From: VGDP01 sp040905845
GTDB taxonomy: Bacteria; Pseudomonadota; Alphaproteobacteria; SP197
Length of the DNA: 16,347 nucleotides
Direction: 5' to 3'
Assembly (NCBI GenBank): GCA_040905845.1
Contig: JBBDQV010000198.1
Location: forward strand, 1-16,347
In this document: piece by piece, positions 1 through 7,889 of the stretch
Position numbering within the stretch: the stretch's first letter is position 1
Layout: the number at the start of each line of letters is the position of its first letter
Notes under the pieces: model-generated
What the model was told of the DNA's origin: nothing
Seen by the model: only the letters and a program-made list of their open reading frames with translations
Database searches by the model: none
Translations under genes and position numbers: made by a program

Positions 1-41
1 GAACCATGCGGGGACAAGGTGGGGCAGCCCGGGAATCGAGT

Positions 42-64
42 GTGGCGGACACCCCCTCCGCCAC
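42..64. terminator. GC-rich hairpin, possible end of an upstream gene
   Basis: GTGGCGG (42-48) pairs perfectly with CCGCCAC (58-64) around a 9-base loop. No T-run follows on either strand, so it is not a textbook intrinsic terminator. It may mark the 3' end of a gene left of the window. Confidence 0.3.
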
Positions 65-82
65 GACTATCTACTTGATATA

Positions 83-98
83 GAACGATGATTCGTTC
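83..98. promoter_or_regulatory. 16-bp palindrome, candidate repressor operator
   Basis: GAACGA and TCGTTC form a perfect inverted repeat around a 4-base centre (TGAT) in a locally A/T-richer stretch about 190 bases before the dioxygenase start. The size suits a dimeric helix-turn-helix regulator such as a TetR-type repressor, but no regulator gene is present and the assignment rests on symmetry alone. Confidence 0.3.
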
Positions 99-244
99 GT
101 TAACCGATGCGGCAGCCGCGCGTTTCGAGCCTCGAGCTCCGTGAGTCTTCGGACCCGCGCCGTCGTCACCTCGCGAACTCCCGGCGCCGCCGTCCACACG
201 CCACCTCGGTCAAACCGATCGCTCGGATCGCGAGGCGCGCGTCG

Positions 245-258
245 TATAGAATTAGAAT
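245..258 (+). promoter_or_regulatory. Possible -10 region for the dioxygenase gene
   Basis: Two overlapping TAGAAT-like hexamers (247-252 and 253-258) sit 33 to 44 bases before the ATG at 291. No good -35 hexamer is visible at the right distance, so this is a weak call. Confidence 0.22.
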
Positions 259-290
259 GTTCACTCGCGCATCCATTGGGGAGATGCGAC

Positions 291-1232
291 ATGGCCGAGC
301 TTCAGCGATTACCCGCGACGGCCTCCGTCGATGACATGGCAGCGGCGCTCACCCACGACGGCTACGTGATCGTCGAGCGTCTGGCGGTCGACCTCGCGGC
401 GCGGGCGAGGGACGAGCTCGCGCCCCACATCGAGGCGGCGCTCGTCGGCCATTCCGAGTTCCTGGGGCTGCGCACCAAGCGCGTGGGCGCCATGTTCCGG
501 CGGTCGCTCGCGGCGCGGGAGCTCGCGATCCACCCGACGCTGCTCGCGCTCGCCGACCGGATCCTCCTGCCCCACTGCGCCCGCTACCAGCTCAACTATT
601 CCGGGATCATGCACCTGATGCCAGGTGCGGCGGCGCAGAGCCTGCATCGCGACGGCATCATTTATCCCTTCCTGCATCCGTGCCCGGCCACACTGATGCC
701 GGCGATGTGGGCCATAACCGGCTTCACCGCCGTGAACGGCGGGACCCATGTGGTGCCCGGCAGTCATCTGTGGGAGCACGACCGCCAGCCCTTCGCCGAC
801 GAGATCATGGCCGCGGAGATGTCGGCAGGTTCGGTGCTGGTCTACACCAGCGGCCTCTTGCACGGCGGCGGCGAGAACCGGTCGAACATGGACCGTACCG
901 GCATGGCCCTGCAGTACAGCCTTGGCTGGCTGCGGCAGGAGGAGAACCAATACCTCGCGAACCCGCCCGAGGTCGCGCGCGACTACCCGGAGCGCCTGCA
1001 GCGGCTGATCGGCTACGACTACGGCGGCCCCTACCTCGGGTTCGTCCACGGCGGCGATCCGCACCGTGTGCTGGAGGACAATCCCACTGGAATTCCCGAT
1101 CGTACCAGCCCCGAGGTTTCGGCCGCGGCCACTCACCTCGAATGGCTACGCTGGGGCGATATCCGCCCGGCACCGACGCCGACACGCGAAGGCCGCGCCA
1201 TCGAGGCCATGGTCCGCGCCCCGACGCGCTAG
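291..1232 (+). CDS. Phytanoyl-CoA dioxygenase (PhyH) family protein
   Basis: 313-aa member of the PhyH family of non-haem Fe(II)/2-oxoglutarate oxygenases, expected to hydroxylate an unknown small substrate in the cytoplasm. The metal triad is visible: HRD at residues 119-121 (His119, Asp121) and the distal His191 in LLHGGGENRS. Arg197 or Arg202 is a candidate 2-oxoglutarate carboxylate ligand. The GGTHVVPGSH stretch (150-159) is typical of the family. I chose ATG 291 because GGGGAG lies at 278-283 with 7-base spacing; the frame is open back to 141, but that extension is low-complexity and lacks family sequence. The gene stands alone and converges on the ABC operon. Family membership is firm. 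The substrate is unknown, since family members act on fatty acyl-CoAs, ectoine, phosphonates and natural products. Confidence 0.88.
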   Translation: MAELQRLPATASVDDMAAALTHDGYVIVERLAVDLAARARDELAPHIEAALVGHSEFLGLRTKRVGAMFRRSLAARELAIHPTLLALADRILLPHCARYQLNYSGIMHLMPGAAAQSLHRDGIIYPFLHPCPATLMPAMWAITGFTAVNGGTHVVPGSHLWEHDRQPFADEIMAAEMSAGSVLVYTSGLLHGGGENRSNMDRTGMALQYSLGWLRQEENQYLANPPEVARDYPERLQRLIGYDYGGPYLGFVHGGDPHRVLEDNPTGIPDRTSPEVSAAATHLEWLRWGDIRPAPTPTREGRAIEAMVRAPTR

Positions 1233-1286
1233 GGGTGCCCCTTGGAGGACACGACGTCGACTTGGAATCGACGCCCTACCCCTAGC
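1228..1286. repeat. Nested inverted repeat between convergent genes
   Basis: GCTAGGGGT (1228-1236) pairs with ACCCCTAGC (1278-1286). Inside it CGTCGA (1255-1260) pairs with TCGACG (1268-1273) around a 7-base loop. The left arm contains the TAG stop of the dioxygenase gene. The structure fills most of the 80-base gap before the end of the converging ATPase gene, so it may act as a bidirectional 3' end or termination structure, although no T-run is present. Confidence 0.45.
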
Positions 1287-1312
1287 CGTTGTTGATACTG
1301 ACGGCTGCCGCA

Positions 1313-2950
1313 TCAGGCCTGGGCCCGGCTGGCGAGCACGCCGTCGAGCCAATCGGGGTTCATCTCGGGTACGGCGGACAGCAAGAGCTCGGTGTAGGGG
1401 TGGTGGGGCGGCGTCAACACCACGGACTTAGGGCCGCTCTGCACGACGCGGCCCTGGTGCATGACGACGATCGAATCGGCGATCGCCTTCACCGTGGCCA
1501 GGTCGTGGGTGATGTAGAGGTAGGACACGCCGAGCTCCTTCTGGAGCCCGAGCAGGAGCTTGAGGATTCCCTCGGCGACGATCTGGTCGAGCGCCGAGGT
1601 CACTTCGTCGCAGATGACCAGCTCGGGCTCGACCGCGAGCGCGCGCGCGATGCAGACACGCTGCTTCTGGCCGCCGGAGAGCTCGTTCGGCAGGCGATCG
1701 ATGAAGCGGGCGTCGAGCTCGATCATCTCGAGCAGCTCGACGGTCCTGGCCTCGCGCGCCTTGCCGGTCAGGCCGAGGTGCGCGCTCAGCGGCCGGCCCA
1801 GGATGTCGCGCACCCGGCGGCGCGGATTGAGCGCGGTGTCCGGCATCTGATAGATCATCTGGATCCGGCGGAGCAGGTCGCGCGGCCGGTTCTTGAGGGC
1901 GGGTGGCAGCTTGCGGTCCTTGAACAGGACCTCGCCCTTGGTCGCGGGCAGGAGGCCGGTGATGACGCGCGCGAGCGTCGACTTGCCCGAGCCGGACTCG
2001 CCCACCACGGCGACCGTGCGGCCCTTGGACACCTCGATCGTCACGTCGTGCAGCACCTTCAGCCCGCCACCGTAGGCGGCATCGACGCCCGCCACGCGCA
2101 GCAGGGTCGCCTCGCCCGGCTCCTCGTCCTTGCGCAGCGTGCGCACCGCCCACAGCGACTTTGTGTAGGGCTGCTTCGGGTCCGACAGCATCGTGCGCGT
2201 CGGCGCTTCCTCGATCAGCTCGCCGTAGCGCAGGACCATGATCCGGTCTGCCATCTGCGCGACCACGGCCAAGTCGTGGGAGATGTAGATGGCGGCGGTG
2301 CCGAACTGGCGCACCACGTCCTTGATCGCCGCCAGAACCTCGATCTGGGTCGTGACGTCAAGCGCCGTGGTCGGCTCGTCGAACACGAGCAGGACGGGCT
2401 GGCACGACATCGCCATGGCGGTCATGGCGCGCTGGAGCTGGCCGCCGGAGACTTGGTGCGGGTAACGCCGGCCGATCGTCTCGGGCTCGGGCAGGCGGAG
2501 CCGGCGGAACAGCTCGATCGAGGCCCGTTCGGCCTCGCTGGCGCGCGCCAGGCCGTGGAAGGTCGGGCCTTCGACGCACTGGTCCATCAACGTGTGCGCC
2601 GGATTGAACGCCGCCGCCGCCGATTGCGCGACGTACGCCATCCGGGCGCCCCACAGCCGCCGCTTCGTCGCGTCGTCGGCGCCGACCAGCTCGACACCGT
2701 CGAAGACGACCGACCCGGCCGAGATGCGGCAGCCCGGCCGCGCGTAGCCCATGGCGGCCAGGCCGATCGTCGACTTGCCGGCGCCGGATTCGCCGATCAG
2801 GCCGAGCACCTCGCCGCGGGCGAGCGTTAGGTCGATGCCCTTGACGATCTCGTGCCAGATGTCCTCGGAGCGGCCCTCGATGCGCAGGCCGCGCACCGTC
2901 AGGAGCGGCGAGCCCGGCGCGGCCGCGGGTTCAGGGGCTTTAACGCTCAT
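1313..2950 (-). CDS. Fused double ATPase of an oligopeptide-type ABC importer (DppD-DppF-like)
   Basis: 545-aa cytoplasmic ATPase carrying two complete nucleotide-binding domains in one chain, powering the two permeases encoded just upstream. Domain 1: Walker A GESGAGKST (53-61), signature VSGGQ (167-171), Walker B ending in DEP (191-193). Domain 2: Walker A GESGSGKST (317-325), signature LSGGQ (424-428), Walker B ending CDEV (447-450). Each domain ends with the PYT-type tail usual in peptide/nickel ATPases (near 261 and 518). Both ATP sites look intact apart from DEP changed to DEV in domain 2. Its ATG overlaps the end of the DppC-like gene by 11 bases, indicating translational coupling. It is the last gene of the operon. 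The transported substrate cannot be deduced from the ATPase. Confidence 0.93.
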   Translation of the reverse strand: MSVKAPEPAAAPGSPLLTVRGLRIEGRSEDIWHEIVKGIDLTLARGEVLGLIGESGAGKSTIGLAAMGYARPGCRISAGSVVFDGVELVGADDATKRRLWGARMAYVAQSAAAAFNPAHTLMDQCVEGPTFHGLARASEAERASIELFRRLRLPEPETIGRRYPHQVSGGQLQRAMTAMAMSCQPVLLVFDEPTTALDVTTQIEVLAAIKDVVRQFGTAAIYISHDLAVVAQMADRIMVLRYGELIEEAPTRTMLSDPKQPYTKSLWAVRTLRKDEEPGEATLLRVAGVDAAYGGGLKVLHDVTIEVSKGRTVAVVGESGSGKSTLARVITGLLPATKGEVLFKDRKLPPALKNRPRDLLRRIQMIYQMPDTALNPRRRVRDILGRPLSAHLGLTGKAREARTVELLEMIELDARFIDRLPNELSGGQKQRVCIARALAVEPELVICDEVTSALDQIVAEGILKLLLGLQKELGVSYLYITHDLATVKAIADSIVVMHQGRVVQSGPKSVVLTPPHHPYTELLLSAVPEMNPDWLDGVLASRAQA

Positions 2951-3839
2951 CCTTGAGCCCGCTCGCCTTGTGGAGGAACCAGTCGACGATGAAGTTGACG
3001 GCGACGGTAAGGATCGCGATCGCCCCGGCCGGCAGCAGCGGCGTGATGTCGCCGTAGGAGATCAGCGTCGCGTTCTCGCGCACCATCGAGCCCCAGTCCG
3101 CGGTCGGCGGTTGGATGCCGAGTCCGAGGAACGACAAGGCGCTGATGGTCAGGAAGACGAAGCAGAAGCGGAGCCCGAACTCGGCGACCAACGGCGGCAG
3201 GATGTTGGGCAGGACCTCGAAGGCGACGATCCGGCCGCGCCGCTCGCCCTGCAGCTTCGCCGCCTCGACGAAGTCGAGCACGACGACGTTCATGGCGACG
3301 GCTCGGCTGAGCCGGAAGACGCGCGTCGCGTCGAGCACGGCGATGATGAGGATCAGGTTGACCACGTTGGTGCCGAACATGCTGAGCAGCACCAGCGCGA
3401 AGACGAGCTGCGGGATCGCCATCAGCACATCGACGATGCGTCCCGCGACCTGGTCGAACCAACCGCCGATCACGGCGGCGAGCATGCCGATCGAACCGCC
3501 GAGCACGAACGAGAGGAGCGTCGTCAGGATCGCGATGCCGACCGTGTTGCGCGCGCCGTAGACGAGGCGCGAGAGCATGTCGCGGCCCAGTTGGTCGGTG
3601 CCGAACATGTACGTCTCGCTCCACGGCTCGTACTGCTGGCCGACGATCTCGGATTCGCCATAAGGGGCGACCAGCGGCGCGAAGACGGCGACGACGATGT
3701 AGATCGCGAGGACCGCCAAGCCGAGCCAAGCCGTGGCCGGGGCCGTGCGAAGCAGGCGCCAGGCGGCGACCAGCGGCGAGCGCCGGGGCGGTACCGCCGG
3801 GCCCGCGCCGGTCGCGGTCGACTCCGAGCCGGTGGTCAT
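2940..3839 (-). CDS. ABC importer permease, DppC-like
   Basis: 299-aa inner-membrane permease of the binding-protein-dependent peptide/nickel class. After a polar N-terminus there is a first membrane segment near 38-59, then the OppC/DppC hallmark GTDQLGRDMLSR (80-91), then several more hydrophobic segments. The EAA coupling loop is EAAKLQGERRGR (192-203), which docks on the ATPase. The start ATG overlaps the TGA of the DppB-like gene as ATGA (3839-3836), so I prefer it to the much longer open frame reaching 4304, which runs into the DppB coding sequence. It pairs with the DppB-like protein to form the channel. Confidence 0.92.
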   Translation of the reverse strand: MTTGSESTATGAGPAVPPRRSPLVAAWRLLRTAPATAWLGLAVLAIYIVVAVFAPLVAPYGESEIVGQQYEPWSETYMFGTDQLGRDMLSRLVYGARNTVGIAILTTLLSFVLGGSIGMLAAVIGGWFDQVAGRIVDVLMAIPQLVFALVLLSMFGTNVVNLILIIAVLDATRVFRLSRAVAMNVVVLDFVEAAKLQGERRGRIVAFEVLPNILPPLVAEFGLRFCFVFLTISALSFLGLGIQPPTADWGSMVRENATLISYGDITPLLPAGAIAILTVAVNFIVDWFLHKASGLKDER

Positions 3840-4813
3840 CGCGGGTGCAGCAGGCGCGGATTGGTGACGATCGCCGCGATGTCGGCGGTCAGGTTCAACA
3901 GGATGTAGGCAAGCGCGAAGATCATCGCGCACGCCTGAACGACCGGGATGTCGCGCGAGGACACCGCGTTGATCATGAGCTGACCGATCCCCGGGTAGAC
4001 GAAGACCACCTCGACGAGCACGACGCCGACGATCAGGTAGGCCAGGTTGAGCGCGACGACGTTGGCGATCGGGGCCCAGGCGTTGGGCAGCGCGTGATGC
4101 ACGATCACGCGACCGGGCGGCAGGCCCTTGAGTCGCGCCGTCTCGATGTAGGGGCTGCTGAGCAGGTTGATGATCGCTGCCCGCGTCATCCGCATCATAT
4201 GCGCGACGATGACCAGCACGAGCGTCATGACCGGCAAGGCGCAGCGGGCGATGCGTTCGAGGAACGGCGTGTCGGCATCGACGTTCGCCAGGGAGTAGAA
4301 CCACGGCAGGCGCACGGCGAGGAACAGCATCAGGATGTAGGCGACGAAGAATTCCGGCACCGAGATCGACGTCAACGTCGTCAGGTTGACCATCCGATCG
4401 AAGATGCTGTTGCGGTAGAGCGCCGCGAGCAGGCCGAGGGCGAGCGCGAGGGGAACCGCGATGATCGCGACGAACGTCGCCAGGAAGAGCGTGTTCTTGA
4501 GCCTGGGGACGACCAGGGAAGCGACCGTGCGCTCATGGCCCGCCAGGCTTCCCGCGCTCGAGAACGAGTTGCCGAGATCACCCTGGATGACGGCGCCGAG
4601 CCAGTGCACGTAGCGCTCGACGGGCGGACGGTCCAGACCGATCTGGCGCTCGAAGGCCGCCACGGTCTCGGGCGTCGCCGATTGGCCGAGGATGGCCTTG
4701 GCGAAATCGCCCGGCAGCATCTCGACCATGGTGAAGATGATGAGCGAGACGACCCAGAGGGTCGCCAGCCCCAGCCCCAGGCGCTGCAACAGCGTCCGGA
4801 GCAGCGGGTTCAT
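3836..4813 (-). CDS. ABC importer permease, DppB-like
   Basis: 325-aa inner-membrane permease. A first membrane segment at about 11-31 is followed by a periplasmic region with the family's LGLDRPPVERYVHWL-type sequence (59-72). Further membrane segments lie near 110-132, 150-168, 192-206, 247-272 and 292-312. The EAA loop is ETARLKGLPPGRV (224-236), and the segment ending VFVYPGIGQL (270-279) is characteristic of DppB/OppB. Length and layout are normal for the family. It starts 129 bases after the solute-binding protein stop, a gap that contains a stem-loop, and its stop overlaps the next permease start. Substrate unknown. Confidence 0.92.
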   Translation of the reverse strand: MNPLLRTLLQRLGLGLATLWVVSLIIFTMVEMLPGDFAKAILGQSATPETVAAFERQIGLDRPPVERYVHWLGAVIQGDLGNSFSSAGSLAGHERTVASLVVPRLKNTLFLATFVAIIAVPLALALGLLAALYRNSIFDRMVNLTTLTSISVPEFFVAYILMLFLAVRLPWFYSLANVDADTPFLERIARCALPVMTLVLVIVAHMMRMTRAAIINLLSSPYIETARLKGLPPGRVIVHHALPNAWAPIANVVALNLAYLIVGVVLVEVVFVYPGIGQLMINAVSSRDIPVVQACAMIFALAYILLNLTADIAAIVTNPRLLHPR

Positions 4814-4896
4814 GGCAACGGCCCCAGCCTCGGCGGGTCAGAGCCGGGCGCAGCCGCGTGCGCCGTCGAGCGGCACCGTTCCATCGACATCGGGAC

Positions 4897-4923
4897 GCGG
4901 CCGCCGCAAAACGCGGCGACCGC
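4897..4923 (-). other. Stem-loop just after the solute-binding protein gene
   Basis: GCGG (4897-4900) plus CGCCGC (4902-4907) pair with GCGGCG (4913-4918) plus CCGC (4920-4923), with one C/A mismatch and a 5-base loop. It begins 19 bases after the binding protein stop on the transcribed (minus) strand and has no U-run. Such hairpins between binding-protein and permease genes commonly stabilise the upstream mRNA segment or attenuate transcription. That role is inferred here. Confidence 0.5.
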
Positions 4924-4942
4924 ACTTGTCCCTAGGCCGTGG

Positions 4943-6538
4943 TTAGACGAACCACCAGCGCTCGCCAAGCCGATAGCCGTCGACCTCCCAGTTCGTCCCT
5001 ATCTTGCCGTGGCCGAGCTGCCTGCTGTTCGCGCTGACGTAGTTGTTGAACACAAGGACGACCTCGCCGCCGTCGTCGTGCAGGATCTGTTGCATCTCGG
5101 CGTACATCGCCGCGCGCTTGGCCTGGTCCTGTTCGGCGCGGGCCTGGACGAGGAGCTCGTTGAAGCGCGGGTGCTTCCAGCGCGTCTCGTTCCATGAGGC
5201 GTCCGCCGCGTAGGCGGTCGAGAACATCCAGTCGATGGTCGGGCGGCCGCTCCAGTAGGACGCGCTCCACGCCTTCTTGCGCCAGACGTTGTCCCAGTAG
5301 CCGTCGCTCGGCTCGCGGACGACGTTGACATCGATGCCGCACTTGGCGGCCGACTCCTTGATCAGTACGCCGCAATCGACCGCGCCCTCGAACGCCGCGT
5401 CGGACACCGAGAGATCGACGGCGAGGCTGCTGAGCCCCGCCTTCTGGAGGTACGACTTGGCCTTGTCGGGATCGAAACTGTGCCGCGGCTGGGGGTCGAT
5501 CGCGAAGGGCACCGAGGGCGGCGGCGGAATCGGGCTGTCGTTGCCCGCGGTCGCGTGGCCCAGGAAGATCTTGTCGACGATCTCCTGCCGGTCGATCGCG
5601 TGCTTGAGGGCCATGCGCACGTTGACATCGTCGAACGGTGGCACGTCGACCAGCATGGGCAGCACGTAGTGCCCGTAGCCCGTGACCTCGGTGATCTCGA
5701 GGTCGGCGTTGCGCTCGAGCAGATGGAGCGTCTTGAGGTCGCATCGCGCCATCCAATGAATCTCGCCCGTGGTCAACGCGTTGGTGCGCGCGGTCACGTC
5801 GGTGAGCGCCAGCGACTCGAACTCATCGAAGTAGGGCCGGCCCTCCTTGAAGTAGTTCGGGTTACGCTTGAGCTTGACCGACACGCCCGGGTTGAAGTTC
5901 TCGAGGATGAACGGACCTGTCCGGATGCCCGACTGCCAGTCGACGACACCGTCCGCGGACGGCATGATCGGAATGTGGTAGTCGCTGGCGATGAACGGGA
6001 AGTCCGCGCTACCCGCCGACAGCGTGAAGACGACCGTATCGGAACCATCGGCCTTGATGTCGGTCACCGGGGCCAGGACCGACTTCGCGGCCGACTTGGA
6101 ATCCTCGGTCATGTGGAACCGATACGACGCGACCACGTCCTCCGCGGTCATGTCCTTGCCGTTGTGGAACGTCACGCCCTTGCGCAGGTGAAACACCCAG
6201 GTCGCGGCGTCGTCCGAGGCGTCGTAGCTCTCGGCCAGCTCGGGAATGATCTCGCCAGCCTCGTTGACCTCGGTGAGCTGGTTGGACATCGAGCCCGAGA
6301 ACGGCACTTGCGTCGAGGTGTCGAGGTAGTTGCCGGGGTCGAGCGTGTCGGTGGTCGAGCCGTGGGCGAGGCCGACGCGGCAGAAGCCGCCCTTCTTCGG
6401 CTCGGCGCGGACGGTCTTGACGAACAGCGTCTCGGCCGCCGCCACGGTCATCCCGCTCGCGAGGGCGAATTGCACGAAGTCGCGGCGCGAAACCTTGCCC
6501 TTGGCCGCCAGCGCCTTCATTCGGTTGAGATCGTACAT
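4943..6538 (-). CDS. Tat-exported family 5 solute-binding protein (DppA-like)
   Basis: 531-aa periplasmic substrate-binding protein of the SBP_bac_5 class, the capture subunit for the downstream permeases. The N-terminus has a twin-arginine signal, SRRDFVQFALASG (about 17-29), followed by an alanine-rich core and a likely cleavage near AEP, so it is probably exported folded. Family features include the LAESYDASDDAATWVFHLRKG block (about 100-120), TAEDVVASYRFH and a late ALKHAIDRQEIV segment. I start at ATG 6538 because GGGGAGG (6550-6544) lies 5 bases before it; the GTG six bases upstream would touch that ribosome site. It sits between two stem-loops. Substrate unknown: this class binds peptides, but also sugars, opines, nickel complexes and other ligands. 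Confidence 0.92.
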   Translation of the reverse strand: MYDLNRMKALAAKGKVSRRDFVQFALASGMTVAAAETLFVKTVRAEPKKGGFCRVGLAHGSTTDTLDPGNYLDTSTQVPFSGSMSNQLTEVNEAGEIIPELAESYDASDDAATWVFHLRKGVTFHNGKDMTAEDVVASYRFHMTEDSKSAAKSVLAPVTDIKADGSDTVVFTLSAGSADFPFIASDYHIPIMPSADGVVDWQSGIRTGPFILENFNPGVSVKLKRNPNYFKEGRPYFDEFESLALTDVTARTNALTTGEIHWMARCDLKTLHLLERNADLEITEVTGYGHYVLPMLVDVPPFDDVNVRMALKHAIDRQEIVDKIFLGHATAGNDSPIPPPPSVPFAIDPQPRHSFDPDKAKSYLQKAGLSSLAVDLSVSDAAFEGAVDCGVLIKESAAKCGIDVNVVREPSDGYWDNVWRKKAWSASYWSGRPTIDWMFSTAYAADASWNETRWKHPRFNELLVQARAEQDQAKRAAMYAEMQQILHDDGGEVVLVFNNYVSANSRQLGHGKIGTNWEVDGYRLGERWWFV

Positions 6539-6543
6539 GGACA

Positions 6544-6550
6544 CCTCCCC
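6544..6550 (-). promoter_or_regulatory. Ribosome binding site of the solute-binding protein gene
   Basis: GGGGAGG on the minus strand with 5-base spacing to ATG 6538. It decides the start in favour of this ATG over the GTG at 6544. Confidence 0.7.
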
Positions 6551-6578
6551 GTGTCTTGATTTTTTTCCAAATCGCCAT

Positions 6579-6594
6579 GGTCGGAGACCCGACC
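6579..6594 (-). other. Perfect 6-bp stem-loop before the solute-binding protein gene
   Basis: On the transcribed strand GGTCGG pairs with CCGACC around a GTCT loop, 13 bases after the CoA-transferase stop. A run of seven A residues follows 13 bases further on, which is the wrong base for an intrinsic terminator in this direction. It may be a processing or 5' stabilising element for the binding protein mRNA. Confidence 0.45.
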
Positions 6595-6607
6595 CGATCG
6601 GCCCAAC

Positions 6608-7888
6608 TCAGCGTCGTATGCTTTCGCGGCCCCCGTCAAGGCCGCTGTCGGGCCGGCCGAGCACGACGGCGCCGGCGGCGGCCAGATCGTCGATCTCGGC
6701 GTCGTCGAAGCCGTACTCGCGCAACACCTCGCGCGTGTGTTCGCCGTAAAGCGGCGCGGCGCGGCGCACCTCGGCCGGAGTCTCGGAGAACTTGACCGGG
6801 GGGCCAATGGTCTCGACCCGCCCGGCCTCGGGGTGCTCGACCGCGGCGATCATGGCGCGCGCGCGCACGTGCGGGTCGGCGTGCATCGCGCCGATCGACA
6901 GGATCGGGCCGGCGGGCACCCCGGCCGCCTCGAGCCGGGCGAGCCACTCCGCGGTCGTCCGCCTCCGGAAGATCGCCTCGAGCGTCGCTTCGAGCGCGGC
7001 CAGGTTCGCCATGCGCGCGCCGTTGTTCTTGAAGCGCGGGTCGCGGCCGAGCTCGGGCGCCTCGATCGCCTCCACGAAGCGGAGCCAGTTGGCTTCGCTC
7101 GCGGTGCCCAGGGTGATCCGGCCGTCGGCGGTCGGGAACGCCTGATAGGGCGCTCCCAGCGGGTGACCGGTGCCGAGCGGCCCCGGCGAGCAGCCCGTCG
7201 CGAACTGAATCGCCGAGTGCCAGTAGGTGTGGATGATCCCCGCCTCGAGCAGCGAGGTGTCGACGAGCTGCCCGCGCCCGGTGCGGTGCCGCGCCTGGAC
7301 CGCCGCGAGCACGCCAAGGGCGAGCAGGATGCCGGCGGTGATGTCGGTGACCGGGGCGCCCATCTTGACCGGCGGCCGGCCCGGCCCTTCGCCCGTGATG
7401 CTGATCAGCCCGCTCATGCCCTGGGTGATGAGGTCGAAGCCGGCCCGGTCGCGGTAGGGGCCGGTCCGGCCGAACCCGGTGATCGAGGCGTAGACGATGT
7501 GCGGGTGACGGGCATGTACGTCGGCGAAGTCGAGGCCCAGACGCGCCATCGTTCCCGGCCGGTAGTTCTCGAGCAGCACGTCGGCCCGCGCCAGCATGCG
7601 ATCGAGCACGGCGCGGCCACGTTCGTGCTTGAGGTCGATGGCGATGCCACGCTTGTTGCGATTCATCATCATGAACGAGACCGAGACGCCGTTGATGTTG
7701 TAGGGCTCGGTATCGCGCCGGGCGTCCTCTCCGCCGGGCACCTTCTCGACCTTGACGACATCGGCGCCGAGGTCCGCGAGCGAGAGCGCGCAGACAGGAC
7801 CCGCCATCACGTGGGTCAGGTCGATAACCTTGAGGCCCGCGAGCGGACCGGGCGGGGCCACGTCCACGGGACCCTTCTCGACCGCCAC
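6608..7888 (-). CDS. CaiB/BaiF family (class III) CoA-transferase
   Basis: 426-aa cytoplasmic enzyme expected to move CoA between carboxylic acids through an aspartyl-CoA anhydride, activating an acid as its CoA thioester. The N-terminal PLAGLKVIDLTHVMAGP and LGADVVKVEKV blocks (15-50), NRNKRGIAIDLK (77-87), LLENYRPGT (105-113) and ITGFGRTGPY (136-145) are family hallmarks. Asp182 in GAPVTDITAG aligns with the catalytic Asp of formyl-CoA transferase. The start is GTG 7888, one base after the TGA of the hydratase gene, with AAGGGA upstream, implying translational coupling. Located between a hydratase and a transporter, it probably charges the imported or derived acid with CoA. Which acids are used cannot be read from the sequence. 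Confidence 0.9.
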   Translation of the reverse strand: MAVEKGPVDVAPPGPLAGLKVIDLTHVMAGPVCALSLADLGADVVKVEKVPGGEDARRDTEPYNINGVSVSFMMMNRNKRGIAIDLKHERGRAVLDRMLARADVLLENYRPGTMARLGLDFADVHARHPHIVYASITGFGRTGPYRDRAGFDLITQGMSGLISITGEGPGRPPVKMGAPVTDITAGILLALGVLAAVQARHRTGRGQLVDTSLLEAGIIHTYWHSAIQFATGCSPGPLGTGHPLGAPYQAFPTADGRITLGTASEANWLRFVEAIEAPELGRDPRFKNNGARMANLAALEATLEAIFRRRTTAEWLARLEAAGVPAGPILSIGAMHADPHVRARAMIAAVEHPEAGRVETIGPPVKFSETPAEVRRAAPLYGEHTREVLREYGFDDAEIDDLAAAGAVVLGRPDSGLDGGRESIRR

Positions 7889-7889
7889 C

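Larger units (their letters stand above)
1..290. other. Left-edge intergenic region with hairpin and operator-like dyad
   Basis: I see no convincing gene here. The region holds a 7-bp hairpin (42-48 with 58-64), a 16-bp palindrome (83-98), and an A/T-richer patch around 245-258 just before the dioxygenase gene. The open frames crossing it are short and arginine-rich, as expected from chance translation of GC-rich DNA. Confidence 0.5.

Noticed and set aside
141..290. 50-residue N-terminal extension of the dioxygenase
   Set aside because: The extension is arginine-rich low-complexity sequence without family similarity, while ATG 291 has a well-spaced GGGGAG and begins the conserved domain.
1289..2830. 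513-aa plus-strand open frame opposite the double ATPase
   Set aside because: It is the antisense shadow of the ATPase gene, full of Arg/Asp/His repeats typical of reverse reading in GC-rich DNA. The same applies to other long antisense frames, for example 14494-16197.
3840..4304. Extended start of the DppC-like permease
   Set aside because: It lies inside the DppB coding sequence in another frame; the ATGA overlap at 3839 is the typical start.
6555..6567. Intrinsic terminator made of the T-run at 6560-6566 and the nearby hairpin
   Set aside because: The T-run lies on the plus strand before the hairpin, so the order is wrong for plus-strand termination and the run is A on the transcribed minus strand.
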